Below, one piece after another: positions 1 to 8,836 of a stretch of 64,000 nt of DNA. The DNA is from Steroidobacteraceae bacterium. GTDB taxonomy: Bacteria; Pseudomonadota; Gammaproteobacteria; Steroidobacterales; Steroidobacteraceae. Numbering within the stretch: the first letter of the stretch is position 1; each line of letters opens with the position of its first letter. Below the pieces are notes generated by a model that saw only the letters and a program-made list of their open reading frames with translations, did no database searches and was not told the DNA's origin. The translations under genes and the position numbers were made by a program. The stretch covers positions 55,603 through 119,602 of the forward strand of contig JAPZRU010000014.1 in the NCBI GenBank assembly GCA_027531255.1, in the 5' to 3' direction.

Positions 1-741
1 GCCAGCATGGCGAAGACCTCGACGAAGGTGTTCATCCTCGAGGTGATGGGCCGGCACGCCGGCTGGATCGCCGCGGCCGGCGGCCTCGCGGGCCGCAAGG
101 CCTGGGACGCGCCGCAGGTGATCCTGTTCCCCGAGGTCACGTTCGACCGCGAGAAGTTCCTCGGCCGCGTGAAGGACAGCGTGACGCGGAACGGCTACTG
201 CGTCGTGGTCGCCTCGGAAGGCGTGAAGGACGCGGGCGGCAAGTTCCTCGCGGATGCGGGCACGAAGGACGCTTTCGGCCACACGCAGCTCGGCGGGGTC
301 GGCCCGGAGCTCGCGCGCATCGTCAAGGACGGCCTCGGCTACAAGTACCACTGGGCCGTCGCCGACTACCTGCAGCGCGCCGCCCGCCACGTGGCGTCGA
401 AGACCGACGTGGACCAGGCCTACGCCGTCGGTCGCGCGGCCGTCGAGTTCGCGCTGCAGGGCATGAACTCGGTGATGCCGGTGATCGTACGGAAATCGTC
501 CAGGCCGTACCGCTGGACCATCGCGGCCGCGCCGCTCGAGAAGATCGCGAATGTCGAGAAGAAGGTGCCGCGCACGTACATCACGCCGGACGGCTTCGGC
601 ATCACGGCCGCGTGCCGCCGCTACCTCGAGCCGCTGATCGCCGGCGAGGACCCGCCGCCGTACCGCGACGGGCTGCCCGTGTACGTGCAGCTCAGGAACG
701 CGCCGGTGAAGCGGAGGCTCGCGACGAACTTCACGGTATAA
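1..741 (+). CDS. pfp: 6-phosphofructokinase, probably PPi-dependent (3' part)
   Basis: Phosphorylates fructose 6-phosphate, reversibly if pyrophosphate is the donor, in cytosolic glycolysis. Only the last 246 codons are here; the frame is open to the first base, so the start lies outside the window. The PFK signature EVMGRHAGW is at codons 14-22, followed by a segment with GHTQLGGVGP. The donor-determining residues (GGDD or GGDG) are upstream and not visible, so PPi dependence is inferred from overall resemblance to the roughly 420-residue PPi class and from the proton-pumping pyrophosphatase 219 bp downstream. The stop codon lies inside a TATAAT string (737-742). Confidence 0.85.
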   Translation, partial: ASMAKTSTKVFILEVMGRHAGWIAAAGGLAGRKAWDAPQVILFPEVTFDREKFLGRVKDSVTRNGYCVVVASEGVKDAGGKFLADAGTKDAFGHTQLGGVGPELARIVKDGLGYKYHWAVADYLQRAARHVASKTDVDQAYAVGRAAVEFALQGMNSVMPVIVRKSSRPYRWTIAAAPLEKIANVEKKVPRTYITPDGFGITAACRRYLEPLIAGEDPPPYRDGLPVYVQLRNAPVKRRLATNFTV

Positions 742-960
742 TCGGCCGCCCTTTTTGGGCTGCCCCGGAAAACGTTGGCGGCTCAGGCACTTAGATAGCC
801 AATGGCCACCGATTCGCCGGCCCGGGCCGGCGGTCGGGAGCGCATGCGGTACCGCCCGCATGAACTCCGGCCCGGCTGTCGTGCCCGCACGACGCGTGCC
901 CGGTCGAGAACGACTGCCAGATCGAACAACTACCTGACCACTGCGAGGGGAGAACTCCGA
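742..960 (+). promoter_or_regulatory. Hairpin-rich leader between pfp and hppA
   Basis: This 219-bp gap has no convincing gene. The frame upstream of the hppA start stays open to 802 but the added residues are arginine-rich and unlike the family. It holds an imperfect hairpin with a TTTTT loop at 748-768, a 7-bp inverted repeat CATGCGG/CCGCATG at 843-849 and 856-862, and GTCGTG/CACGAC at 878-883 and 888-893. A strong ribosome binding site, GAGGGGAGA, lies just before 961. The gap may be a structured 5' leader; no known riboswitch was recognised. Confidence 0.35.
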
Positions 961-3054
961 ATGACCGGCCTGACGACTGACACGGCCTTGCTGCTCGCGA
1001 TCGGCGCGGGCGTTCTGGCGATCCTCTACGGCATCGCCTCGTCCCGATGGATCCTCGCGCAGCCGGCCGGCAGCGAGCGGATGCAGGAGATCGCCGCGGC
1101 GATCCAGGCGGGCGCGAAGGCGTATCTCGATCGCCAGTACTCGACGATCGCGATCGTCGGCGTGGTGCTGACCGTGCTGCTGTGGGTGTTCCTCGGCTGG
1201 TACACGGCGGTCGGCTTCATCGTCGGCGCCGTGCTGTCCGGCGCGGCCGGCTACATCGGCATGAACGTGTCCGTGCGCGCGAACGTGCGCACGGCGCACG
1301 CCGCGAGCCTGGGCCTCAACCCCGCGCTGCAGGTCGCGTTCCGCGGCGGTGCCATCACCGGCATGCTGGTGGTCGGCCTCGGCCTGATCGGCGTCGCCGC
1401 CTACTACATGGTCGTCGAGCCGATGATCGGCGTCGACGACACGCTGCGCGGCCTCGTGGGCCTCGCGTTCGGCGGTTCGCTGATCTCGATCTTCGCGCGT
1501 CTCGGCGGCGGCATCTTCACCAAGGGCGCGGACGTCGGCGCCGACCTCGTCGGCAAGGTCGAGGCCGGCATCCCGGAAGACGACCCGCGCAACCCCGCGG
1601 TGATCGCGGACAACGTCGGCGACAACGTCGGCGACTGCGCCGGCATGGCGGCGGACCTGTTCGAGACCTACGCGGTCACGATCGTCGCGACGATGCTGCT
1701 CGGCGGCCTGCTGCTCGCGAACCTGCCGGGCGTGCCGGAAGGCGCGGGCGTCACCTACCCGCTCGTGCTCGGCGCGGTGTCGATCATCGCCTCGATCGTC
1801 GGCACGTTCTTCGTGTCGGTGAAGGACGGCGGCAAGATCATGCCGGCGCTGTATCGCGGCGTGATCGTCTCGGGCGTGATCTCGGCGGTCGCGTTCTACC
1901 CGATCACCACCGCGATGCTGGGCGAGGCGGGCCTCAACTTCTTCTTCTGCGCGCTGGTCGGCCTCGCGCTGACGGCGGCGATGATCTGGATCACCGAGTA
2001 CTACACCGCGACCGAGTACGCGCCGGTGCGGCACGTCGCGAGCGCCTCGCAGACGGGCCACGCGACCAACATCATCGCGGGCCTCGGCGTGTCGATGCGC
2101 TCGACCGCGTGGCCGGTGATCTTCGTCTGCCTCGCGATCTGGGCGACCTACCAGCTCGGCGAGGCGGCGGTCGACGGCGGCGGCCTGTACGGCATCGCCG
2201 TGGCCGCGACCGCGATGCTGTCGATGGCCGGCATGATCGTGGCGCTCGACGCCTACGGCCCGATCACCGACAACGGTGGCGGCATCGCCGAGATGAGCGG
2301 CCTGCCGAAGGAAGTGCGCACCATCACCGACGCGCTCGACGCGGTCGGCAACACCACGAAGGCGGTGACCAAGGGCTACGCGATCGCGTCGGCGGGCCTC
2401 GCGGCGCTCGTGCTGTTCGCCGACTACACCTACAAGCTCGCGGACTACGGCAAGCTGGGCGAAGGCATGCTGGTCGAGGGCTTCGAGCTCGCCGATCCGG
2501 CGGTGATCATCGGCCTGTTCATCGGCGGCCTGATCCCCTACCTGTTCGGCGCGATGGCGATGGAAGCCGTCGGCCGCGCGGCGGGCTCGGTCGTCAACGA
2601 GGTGCGCCGCCAGTTCCGCGAGATCCCCGGCATCATGGAAGGCCGCGCGAAGCCCGACTACTCGCGCGCGGTGGACATGGTGACGAAGGCGGCGATCAAG
2701 GAAATGATCGTGCCCTCGCTGCTGCCGATCCTCGTGCCGATCGCGCTGGCCTTCGTGATGAACTTCCTGATGGGCCCCGGCGCCGGCATCCGCGCGCTCG
2801 GCGGCATGCTGATCGGCACGATCGTCACGGGCCTGTTCGTCGCGATCTCGATGTGCACGGGCGGCGGCGCCTGGGACAACGCGAAGAAGTACATCGAGGA
2901 AGGCAACCACGGCGGCAAGGGCTCGGACGCGCACAAGGCGGCCGTGACCGGCGACACCGTCGGCGACCCGTACAAGGACACGGCGGGTCCGGCGATCAAC
3001 CCGCTGATCAAGATCATCAACATCGTCGCGCTGCTGCTCGTGCCGCTGCTGTAA
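961..3054 (+). CDS. hppA: Membrane-bound proton-translocating pyrophosphatase
   Basis: Couples hydrolysis of pyrophosphate to H+ export across the inner membrane. The 697-residue, strongly hydrophobic polytopic protein has the family size. The substrate/Mg2+ site [11 protein letters not shown] and the acidic loop [19 protein letters not shown] are intact, and a second acidic motif ([15 protein letters not shown]) lies near the C-terminus. The motif GNTTKA has lysine at residue 467, the signature of K+-independent H+-PPases (K+-dependent enzymes have GNTTAA). The ATG at 961 was chosen over 802 because it follows GAGGGGAGA and gives the normal N-terminus. It lies downstream of pfp, an association known from methylotrophs. 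A terminator follows. Confidence 0.96.
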   Translation: MTGLTTDTALLLAIGAGVLAILYGIASSRWILAQPAGSERMQEIAAAIQAGAKAYLDRQYSTIAIVGVVLTVLLWVFLGWYTAVGFIVGAVLSGAAGYIGMNVSVRANVRTAHAASLGLNPALQVAFRGGAITGMLVVGLGLIGVAAYYMVVEPMIGVDDTLRGLVGLAFGGSLISIFARLGGGIFTKGADVGADLVGKVEAGIPEDDPRNPAVIADNVGDNVGDCAGMAADLFETYAVTIVATMLLGGLLLANLPGVPEGAGVTYPLVLGAVSIIASIVGTFFVSVKDGGKIMPALYRGVIVSGVISAVAFYPITTAMLGEAGLNFFFCALVGLALTAAMIWITEYYTATEYAPVRHVASASQTGHATNIIAGLGVSMRSTAWPVIFVCLAIWATYQLGEAAVDGGGLYGIAVAATAMLSMAGMIVALDAYGPITDNGGGIAEMSGLPKEVRTITDALDAVGNTTKAVTKGYAIASAGLAALVLFADYTYKLADYGKLGEGMLVEGFELADPAVIIGLFIGGLIPYLFGAMAMEAVGRAAGSVVNEVRRQFREIPGIMEGRAKPDYSRAVDMVTKAAIKEMIVPSLLPILVPIALAFVMNFLMGPGAGIRALGGMLIGTIVTGLFVAISMCTGGGAWDNAKKYIEEGNHGGKGSDAHKAAVTGDTVGDPYKDTAGPAINPLIKIINIVALLLVPLL

Positions 3055-3079
3055 GGGCGGCCGGTACGGTTTCGACGCG

Positions 3080-3105
3080 GGAAGGGGCGCCTCGGCGCCC
3101 CTTCC
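3080..3105 (+). terminator. Rho-independent terminator after hppA
   Basis: A perfect 12-bp inverted repeat GGAAGGGGCGCC/GGCGCCCCTTCC with a 2-nt core lies 25 bp after the hppA stop and is followed by the T-rich TCGTTCTG. The stem is very GC-rich; the U-run is short. Confidence 0.75.
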
Positions 3106-3248
3106 TCGTTCTGCGCGCGCGGCACGCGCCACCCGCAGATGCGCAGCCGCCGGTTCCGCCCGACTGCGTCGTGGCCGCCGCCGGCGCTGCGTGTTTCCAC
3201 GAAGCGCCCCGCCACGCCGCCGCGCAGACTGCCGGCAGGACGCCCGCC

Positions 3249-3908
3249 ATGCCCGCCCACCTTCGCGCCATTCTCTGGCTCGCGAGCCTGCTCGCCGCGA
3301 GCGCCCTGCCCGTGTTCCTGCTGCTGGCGGAACCCGTGCGGCACACCGGGCCCTGGTGGGCCTTCGCGCTGGCGCTCGGCTACGCCGGCATCGCCGTCAT
3401 GGGCCTGCAGTTCCTGCTGACCTCCCGCGTGCGCTGGGTGGTGCGCCCGCTCGGCCTCGAGGCGCTCTACCAGTTCCACCGCTGGCTCGCGCTCGTCGCC
3501 TTCGCGCTGCTGACGCTGCATGCGGCCGTCGTGGCATGGCGCCAGCCGGCGCTCGTCGGCTTCGACGGCTGGCCACCGCTGCATGTCACGGCCGGCATCG
3601 CCGGGTGGCTCGGCTACGGCGTGCTGGTCGTCACCTCGCTGTGGGGACGCCAGTTCGGGATCGGCTACCGCGCCTGGCGGCAACTGCACGCGGGCGGCGC
3701 GGCCCTGGCCTTCGGCGCCGGTCTCTGGCACGCGTGGGAGAGCGGCCGCTTCGTCGACACGCCGGGCAAGCGCCTCGTGTTCGCCGCCAGCGTGGCCGCG
3801 TGGTTCCTGCTGCTGGCCTGGGTGCGCGTGCTCCGGCCCGCGCTGCTCGCGCGGCGCGCGGGGCGTCAAGTCGCCGGCTGCAGCGGCTCGGGCCGCGCGA
3901 TCACGTAG
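3249..3908 (+). CDS. Ferric-reductase-like transmembrane domain protein
   Basis: A 219-residue protein with about six hydrophobic segments, matching the heme-binding membrane domain of ferric reductases/NADPH oxidases. Histidines in QFHRW, TLHAA, PLHVTAG, QLHAGG and LWHAW are plausible bis-heme ligands. There is no FAD- or NAD(P)-binding cytoplasmic domain, so electrons must come from a partner or from quinol. The ATG at 3249 begins MPAHLRAILW directly before the first membrane helix; the frame stays open far upstream only as a shadow of hppA. The last 43 bp overlap, tail to tail, the 3' end of the GGDEF/EAL gene. The physiological substrate cannot be told. Confidence 0.8.
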   Translation: MPAHLRAILWLASLLAASALPVFLLLAEPVRHTGPWWAFALALGYAGIAVMGLQFLLTSRVRWVVRPLGLEALYQFHRWLALVAFALLTLHAAVVAWRQPALVGFDGWPPLHVTAGIAGWLGYGVLVVTSLWGRQFGIGYRAWRQLHAGGAALAFGAGLWHAWESGRFVDTPGKRLVFAASVAAWFLLLAWVRVLRPALLARRAGRQVAGCSGSGRAIT

Positions 3909-6052
3909 CCCTGCAGGTAGTCCACGCCCATCCGGCGCGCCGCCTCGAGCGAGGCGGAGTCCTCGACCTGTTCCGCCACGACCTTGAAGTCGAGCGTCCG
4001 CGCGAGCTTGATCATCGCGGACACCATCGCCTGGTTGACCGTGTCGCGCTCCAGGTCGCGCATGTAGGTGCCGTCGATCTTCAGGTAGTCGAGCCCGAGC
4101 GTCTTCAGGTTCGCGAACGAGCCGAGACCGTTGCCGAAGTCGTCCAGCGCGAAGCGGCAGCCCATGCCGTGCAGCACGCCGATGAAGCGGCGCGCGTGTT
4201 CGAGGTTCGCGACCACGCTCGCCTCCGTGACCTCGAAGCAGACCTGCGCGGGCACCACGCCGGTGTGGTCCAGGCAGTCCACGACGAACTCGAGGAACTG
4301 CGCATCGCCGAGCGTCTGGCCAGAGATGTTGATCGAGAGCGAGCGCCCGGCGGCGAGTCGGATCGCGCCGCGGCCCAGCGCGGCCAGCGCCGTCTGCACG
4401 ACCCAGCGGTCGACGAGCGCCATCAGGCGGTAGCGCTCCGCGGCCGCCAGGAAGTCGCCGGGCAGGATCGTCGTGCCGTCCTCGTTCGCGAGGCGCACCA
4501 GCACCTCGAGGGCGGGACCGGTGGTCTCCTGCGTCGAGGCCGCGACGATCGGCTGCGTGTAGAGCACGAAGCGGCCCTCGCGCAGCGCCGACTGCAGGCG
4601 CTGCAGCCAATGGATCTCGCCGCGGTGGCGCGCCACGGCCTCGTCCCGCGCGGAGTAGACGTGCACGCGACCCTGGCCCTGGCTCTTGGCGACGTAGCAC
4701 GCGGAGTCGGCGGCCTGCATCACGTCCTCCAGGCCGCCGCTCTCGCGGCCGATCTCGACGAGGCCGATCGACACGCCGATCGCGAAGATCTTGTCCTTCC
4801 ACACGAAGCGGTAGTCGCGGATCGCGGTGGCGACGTCCTCGGCGATCTGGATCGCCTTCTCGAGCGGGCAGCCGACCAGCAGCATCGCGAATTCGTCGCC
4901 GCCGATGCGCGCCACGGTGTCGCTGTCGCGCACCGCGTCCTTCACGAGACCCGCCACCTCGCGCAGCATGTTGTCGCCGGCCATGTGGCCGCTGGTGTCG
5001 TTGACCGTCTTGAAGCGGTCGAGATCGAGGTAGCAGAGCACGTGGCTCTGCCCGCCCGCGCGCGCGGCCTCGATCGAGTCGAGCAGGCGCCGCTCGAACT
5101 CGCGGCGGTTCACGAGGCCGGTCAGCGCGTCGTGGCTGGCCTGGTAGGACATCTGGCGCGTGATGCCGCGGAGCTCGGTGACGTCGTGCAGCAGCACGAC
5201 GCTGCCGGTGATTTCGCCCGCGTCCGTACGCAGCGGCGCCGCGGTGACCTCGACGCTGCGCTCGGCGCCGTCCGGGCGCGCAAGCAGCACCGCGCGGCGG
5301 CCGAGCGTCACCGCCTGGCCCGCGGACAGGCACTGACGCACGGGATCCGCGAGCGCCTTGCGGTCGGCCTCGTCCACGACCGTGACGACCTCGGCGAACA
5401 CGCGCCCGGAGACCTCGCCGGCGGTAGTGCCGAGCAGCTGCTCGGCGGCCCGGTTCACGTAGTCGATGCGGCCGTAGGTGTCCGTCGTGACGAGTCCGTC
5501 GCCGATCGAGTCGAGGGTGGACTGGGCGCGCGAGCGCGCCGGGTGGGCGCCGGCGCGGCCGACCATCTCGACCGCGGTGTAGAGCACCGCCGGTTCGCCC
5601 TGCCAGGCGCTCGCGCGCGCCGTGAACTCGAGGCGCGTGACCTGGCCGTGCGCGTCCGCAACCTCGACCTCGAAGCGCTCGGGGGCCGGCTCGCGGGCCA
5701 GCACGCGCCGCACGTTGGCCTCGACGAGACCGGCGTACTCCGGGGTGACGAACTGCTGCAGGGGGCGACCGACCAGCGACGCGGGCTCGACGCCGAGCAG
5801 CGTGGCGAACCGCGCGTTCGCGAACACGACGGCGTCGCGGTGCACGACCACCGCCTCGCGGACCGAATCGACCAGCTGGTGGAAAAGGGCGTCGGGGTCG
5901 GCCGGCGGCGCATCGACGCGCGCCTCGAGTTCCGCGAGCGCGGTGCGTGCGCGGGCGCGCCAGGCCACGGCGAGCGCGGCGGCGATTCCTGCGAGGCCGC
6001 AGGCGATCAGCGCCGCGGCCAGCCATCCGGAAGACGATCCGGTCAACGGCAC
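3866..6052 (-). CDS. PAS-PAS-GGDEF-EAL cyclic-di-GMP protein
   Basis: A 728-residue signalling protein. Residues 11-30 form one membrane helix, followed by two PAS-like domains (about 60-165 and 175-295), a GGDEF domain and an EAL domain. GGDEF is canonical (384-388), and an RDSD inhibitory site lies exactly five residues before it (375-378), so diguanylate cyclase activity with product inhibition is expected. In the EAL domain the signature reads EVL (516-518), but SINIS, FEVTEA, ALDDFGNG, YLKID, AEQVE and LQGY retain most catalytic/metal positions (AEGVE has become AEQVE), so phosphodiesterase activity is likely but unproven. The gene is monocistronic between convergent and divergent neighbours. 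Confidence 0.93.
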   Translation of the reverse strand: MPLTGSSSGWLAAALIACGLAGIAAALAVAWRARARTALAELEARVDAPPADPDALFHQLVDSVREAVVVHRDAVVFANARFATLLGVEPASLVGRPLQQFVTPEYAGLVEANVRRVLAREPAPERFEVEVADAHGQVTRLEFTARASAWQGEPAVLYTAVEMVGRAGAHPARSRAQSTLDSIGDGLVTTDTYGRIDYVNRAAEQLLGTTAGEVSGRVFAEVVTVVDEADRKALADPVRQCLSAGQAVTLGRRAVLLARPDGAERSVEVTAAPLRTDAGEITGSVVLLHDVTELRGITRQMSYQASHDALTGLVNRREFERRLLDSIEAARAGGQSHVLCYLDLDRFKTVNDTSGHMAGDNMLREVAGLVKDAVRDSDTVARIGGDEFAMLLVGCPLEKAIQIAEDVATAIRDYRFVWKDKIFAIGVSIGLVEIGRESGGLEDVMQAADSACYVAKSQGQGRVHVYSARDEAVARHRGEIHWLQRLQSALREGRFVLYTQPIVAASTQETTGPALEVLVRLANEDGTTILPGDFLAAAERYRLMALVDRWVVQTALAALGRGAIRLAAGRSLSINISGQTLGDAQFLEFVVDCLDHTGVVPAQVCFEVTEASVVANLEHARRFIGVLHGMGCRFALDDFGNGLGSFANLKTLGLDYLKIDGTYMRDLERDTVNQAMVSAMIKLARTLDFKVVAEQVEDSASLEAARRMGVDYLQGYVIARPEPLQPAT

Positions 6053-6311
6053 CTTCCCTAGAGCACTTCCCGACGGGCGAAGTGCGCGTCGATCCCCGTA
6101 GGCGAGGATATCCGAGCGGTCGGCGGAGACCGCCCGGATTCACCATAATGAGCGGGGCGCGCGGGCTTTCCGTCCTTGTCCGCCCTGTCGAAACTCCGTA
6201 CCCTTCCGGCACTTTTTTCCACGGCCGCATCGGCTTGCAGGCGTCTCGCCCCGCCGCGCGGCGCCGTCTGCCCGGCCCTCGCCCCCCCCCGCACCCGTCG
6301 AAACACCGAGC

Positions 6312-6974
6312 ATGGACATCGAAGCCGCCCGCCAGCAGATGATCGAGCAGCAGATCCGCGCGTGGGAGGTGCTGGATCCCCGCGTTCTCGAAGCGCTCGC
6401 ACGGGTGCCCCGCGAGGAATTCGCGCCCGCGGCCTACCGCGAGGTGGCCTTCGCCGACACCCAGATCCCCCTGCCCTGCGGCCAGTCGATGCTGGCGCCG
6501 AAGCTCGAGGGGCGCATCCTGCAGGCGCTCGAGCTCGTGCCCGGGAACGAGGTGCTGGAGATCGGCACCGGGAGCGGCTTCTTCGCCGCCTGTCTCGTGG
6601 AACTCGGGGGCCACGTGCGCTCGCTCGAGATCCACCCGGAACTCGCGGAGCTCGGGCGCGCCAACCTGCGGGCCAACGGCTACGCCAGCGTCGCGGTCGA
6701 GACGGCCGACGCGCTCGCATGGGCCCCGCAGGCGGCCGCCGGCCGCGGCTACGACGTGATCGTGCTGACCGCCTCGCTCCCGGTCTACGACGCGCGGTTC
6801 GAGAAGCTGCTGGCGCCGGGCGGTCGGCTGTTCGCCGTGGTGGGCCAGGGCAGCGCGATGGAAGCCCTGCTCGTCACGCGCGCCGCGGGCACCCAGTTCG
6901 CCCGCACGGAGCTGTTCGAGACGTCGATCGCCCCCCTGGTCGGCGCGCCGCGGCCTTCGCCGTTCGTGTTCTGA
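6312..6974 (+). CDS. Protein-L-isoaspartate O-methyltransferase family protein
   Basis: A 220-residue SAM-dependent methyltransferase of the PCMT family, which repairs isoaspartyl residues. The family N-terminus MIEQQIRAWEVLDPRVLEAL is present, then the PCMT-typical PCGQSMLAPKLEGRILQAL and SAM motif I VLEIGTGSGF near residue 82. Members lacking full activity are common in this genomic position, so the symbol pcm is not assigned. The ATG at 6312 fits the family start. It is the first of three collinear genes (30 bp to rhodanese, about 95 bp to tolC), an arrangement seen in several gammaproteobacteria. Confidence 0.88.
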   Translation: MDIEAARQQMIEQQIRAWEVLDPRVLEALARVPREEFAPAAYREVAFADTQIPLPCGQSMLAPKLEGRILQALELVPGNEVLEIGTGSGFFAACLVELGGHVRSLEIHPELAELGRANLRANGYASVAVETADALAWAPQAAAGRGYDVIVLTASLPVYDARFEKLLAPGGRLFAVVGQGSAMEALLVTRAAGTQFARTELFETSIAPLVGAPRPSPFVF

Positions 6975-7004
6975 AACGCCTGCCCCTCCACCCCGGGGAA
7001 CGCC

Positions 7005-7325
7005 ATGGTCCGCGAAATCGCCCCCGCCGAGTTCGTCGCCCGCCGCGAACGCGGCGAACCGCTGCTCCTGCTCGACGTACGGGAGCCCTGGGAACTCGAG
7101 ATCGCGAGCGTCCCGGGTATCGTGCACATCCCGATGGCAAAGGTGCCGGACCGCCTGGGCGAACTCGACCGCGCGACGGAGATCGTCGTGCTGTGCCGGT
7201 CGGGCGGCCGCAGCCTCCAGGTGGCTCGTTTCCTCGAGTCGCAGGGCTTCGGCTCGGTCGCGAACCTCACGGGTGGAATCCTGGCGTGGGGGCGGGACGT
7301 CGATCCCTCGCTGCGCGCCTACTGA
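7005..7325 (+). CDS. Single-domain rhodanese-like sulfurtransferase
   Basis: A 106-residue single rhodanese domain. It has the conserved LLLDVREPWELEIASVPG segment near the N-terminus and the active-site loop CRSGGRS (Cys near residue 65), then GGILAWGRDVDP at the end. Such proteins carry a persulfide on the loop cysteine; the in vivo donor and acceptor are unknown. No signal peptide is seen, so it is cytosolic. It lies between the PCMT-like gene and tolC. Confidence 0.92.
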   Translation: MVREIAPAEFVARRERGEPLLLLDVREPWELEIASVPGIVHIPMAKVPDRLGELDRATEIVVLCRSGGRSLQVARFLESQGFGSVANLTGGILAWGRDVDPSLRAY

Positions 7326-7396
7326 AACGGGCCTCGACGGGCGGGCGAAGCTCTCTCCGGTGGCCCGGAGGCGGCGCTGATATGCTGCAATACGAC

Positions 7397-7411
7397 ACCA
7401 GAACATCTGGT
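7397..7411. promoter_or_regulatory. Palindromic operator candidate before tolC
   Basis: ACCAGA-ACA-TCTGGT is a perfect 6-bp inverted repeat with a 3-nt centre, ten bases upstream of the chosen tolC start and downstream of the rhodanese stop. Its size fits a TetR- or MarR-type repressor site, but no cognate regulator is adjacent. Confidence 0.35.
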
Positions 7412-7420
7412 GGTCAACCG

Positions 7421-8836
7421 ATGGGACTCCGTCGAATGAAGCCGACTCGTTCCGCGTCCTTCGTCGTCCGCGCCACCCTGACCGGCCTGCTGGCAGCCTC
7501 CCCGCCGGGCCTCGCGGCGGCGGCGGACCTCGCCGAGGTCTACCAGCGAGCGCTGCGCAACGACCCGCAGCTGCGCGAGGCCGAAGCGCTGCGCCTCGCG
7601 GCCCGCGAGGCACGGCCGCAGGCGCTCGCGAGCCTGCTGCCGCAGCTGTCCGCGAGCGGCGGTTACGAACAGAGCGAGAACGACGGGAACCGCCTCGAGT
7701 TCGACGCCACCGGCAACGCGGCGCCGTTCGCCTCGGCCTCGGACCTCGACGTGCGCACCTGGCAGGTGCAGCTGCGCCAGACGATCTTCCGCTGGGACCA
7801 GTTCGCGACCTTCCGCCGCGCCGGCGTCGAGGTCGCGCAGGCGGAAGTCGACTTCCGCGCCGCGCAGCAGGACGTGATCCTGCGCACCGCGCAGGCCTAC
7901 TTCAACGTGCTCGCCGCGCGCGACACGCTCGACGCCGCGGAAGCCGCGGCCGAAGCGATCTCGCGCCAGCTCGAGCAGGCCGAGAAGCGCTTCGAGGTCG
8001 GGTTGATCGCGATCACCGACGTGCAGGAGGCGAAGGCTGCCGCCGACCAGGCGAACGCCACCGTGATCGGTGCCAAGCGCGCGCTCGCGACCGCGCGCGA
8101 GCAGCTGCGCGAACTCACCGGCGACGCCTTCGACGAGCTCGAGAAGCCGGGCGACGACATGCCGCTGGTCTCCCCGGATCCCGCCAGCGAGGACGACTGG
8201 GTGAAGGCCGCGCTGGACCAGAACCTGCGGCTGCAGTCCTCGCGTCTCGCGGCCGAGATCGCGCGCGAGAACATCGCGGTCGCCCGCGGCGGACACCTCC
8301 CGACGCTCGACCTGGTGGTGGGCCGCAGCAGCTTCGAGCAGGACGGCGACAGCACTACGCCGCGCGGCACGTTCACGACCGACACCTCGAACGACGAGGA
8401 TTCGATCGGCATCCAGGTCACCGTGCCGATCTACTCGGGCGGCGCCACGTCGTCGCGCGTGCGCGAAGCCGTGTACCGCCAGCGCGCCGCGCGCGAGCGC
8501 CTCGAGCGCACTGCGCGCGAGACCGAGCGCCGGACGCGCGACGCTTACCTCGGCGTGCTGTCGGAGATCTCGAGGGTGCAGTCGCTGCGGCAGGCGCTGG
8601 AGTCGAGTCGCACCGCGCTGGCCGCCACCGAGGCCGGCTACGAAGTGGGTACGCGCACCGCGGTCGACGTGCTCGACGCACGGCGCCGCCTGTTCCAGGC
8701 GCAGACGGATTACGCGCGCAGCCGCTACGACTACGTGCTGAACGTGCTCGCGCTCGAGCAGGCGGCCGGCACGCTGGACGAAGCGCGGCTGACGCGCGTC
8801 AACGGCTGGCTCAGCGACGCCGTGCCGGTGCGCTGA
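7421..8836 (+). CDS. tolC: TolC-family outer membrane channel protein
   Basis: Trimeric outer membrane exit duct for type I secretion and RND/ABC efflux. The 471-residue protein has an N-terminal signal peptide (hydrophobic segment ending LAAAA), the TolC opening DLAEVYQRALRNDPQLREA, two long heptad-rich helical repeats, and the family features FEVGLIAITDVQEAKA and YEVGTRTAVDVLDARR, which mark the two internal halves. Starts at 7382, 7421 or 7436 are possible; 7421 is preferred because a GGTGG lies upstream. The last 26 bp overlap waaA on the other strand. No linked membrane-fusion or pump gene is nearby, so partners are encoded elsewhere. Confidence 0.94.
   Translation: MGLRRMKPTRSASFVVRATLTGLLAASPPGLAAAADLAEVYQRALRNDPQLREAEALRLAAREARPQALASLLPQLSASGGYEQSENDGNRLEFDATGNAAPFASASDLDVRTWQVQLRQTIFRWDQFATFRRAGVEVAQAEVDFRAAQQDVILRTAQAYFNVLAARDTLDAAEAAAEAISRQLEQAEKRFEVGLIAITDVQEAKAAADQANATVIGAKRALATAREQLRELTGDAFDELEKPGDDMPLVSPDPASEDDWVKAALDQNLRLQSSRLAAEIARENIAVARGGHLPTLDLVVGRSSFEQDGDSTTPRGTFTTDTSNDEDSIGIQVTVPIYSGGATSSRVREAVYRQRAARERLERTARETERRTRDAYLGVLSEISRVQSLRQALESSRTALAATEAGYEVGTRTAVDVLDARRRLFQAQTDYARSRYDYVLNVLALEQAAGTLDEARLTRVNGWLSDAVPVR

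Noticed and set aside
737..742. TATAAT at the pfp stop as a -10 box for hppA
   Set aside because: No -35 at proper spacing, and the string overlaps the stop codon; it is likely chance.
802..960. N-terminal extension of hppA from an ATG at 802
   Set aside because: The 53 extra residues are Arg-rich and unlike the family; the ATG at 961 has a strong ribosome binding site.
2658..7613. A 1651-codon open frame on the minus strand, and similar frames over 900 codons elsewhere
   Set aside because: They are antisense or out-of-frame shadows of hppA, GGDEF/EAL and other genes in very GC-rich DNA. They are Arg/Pro/Ala-rich and have no domains.
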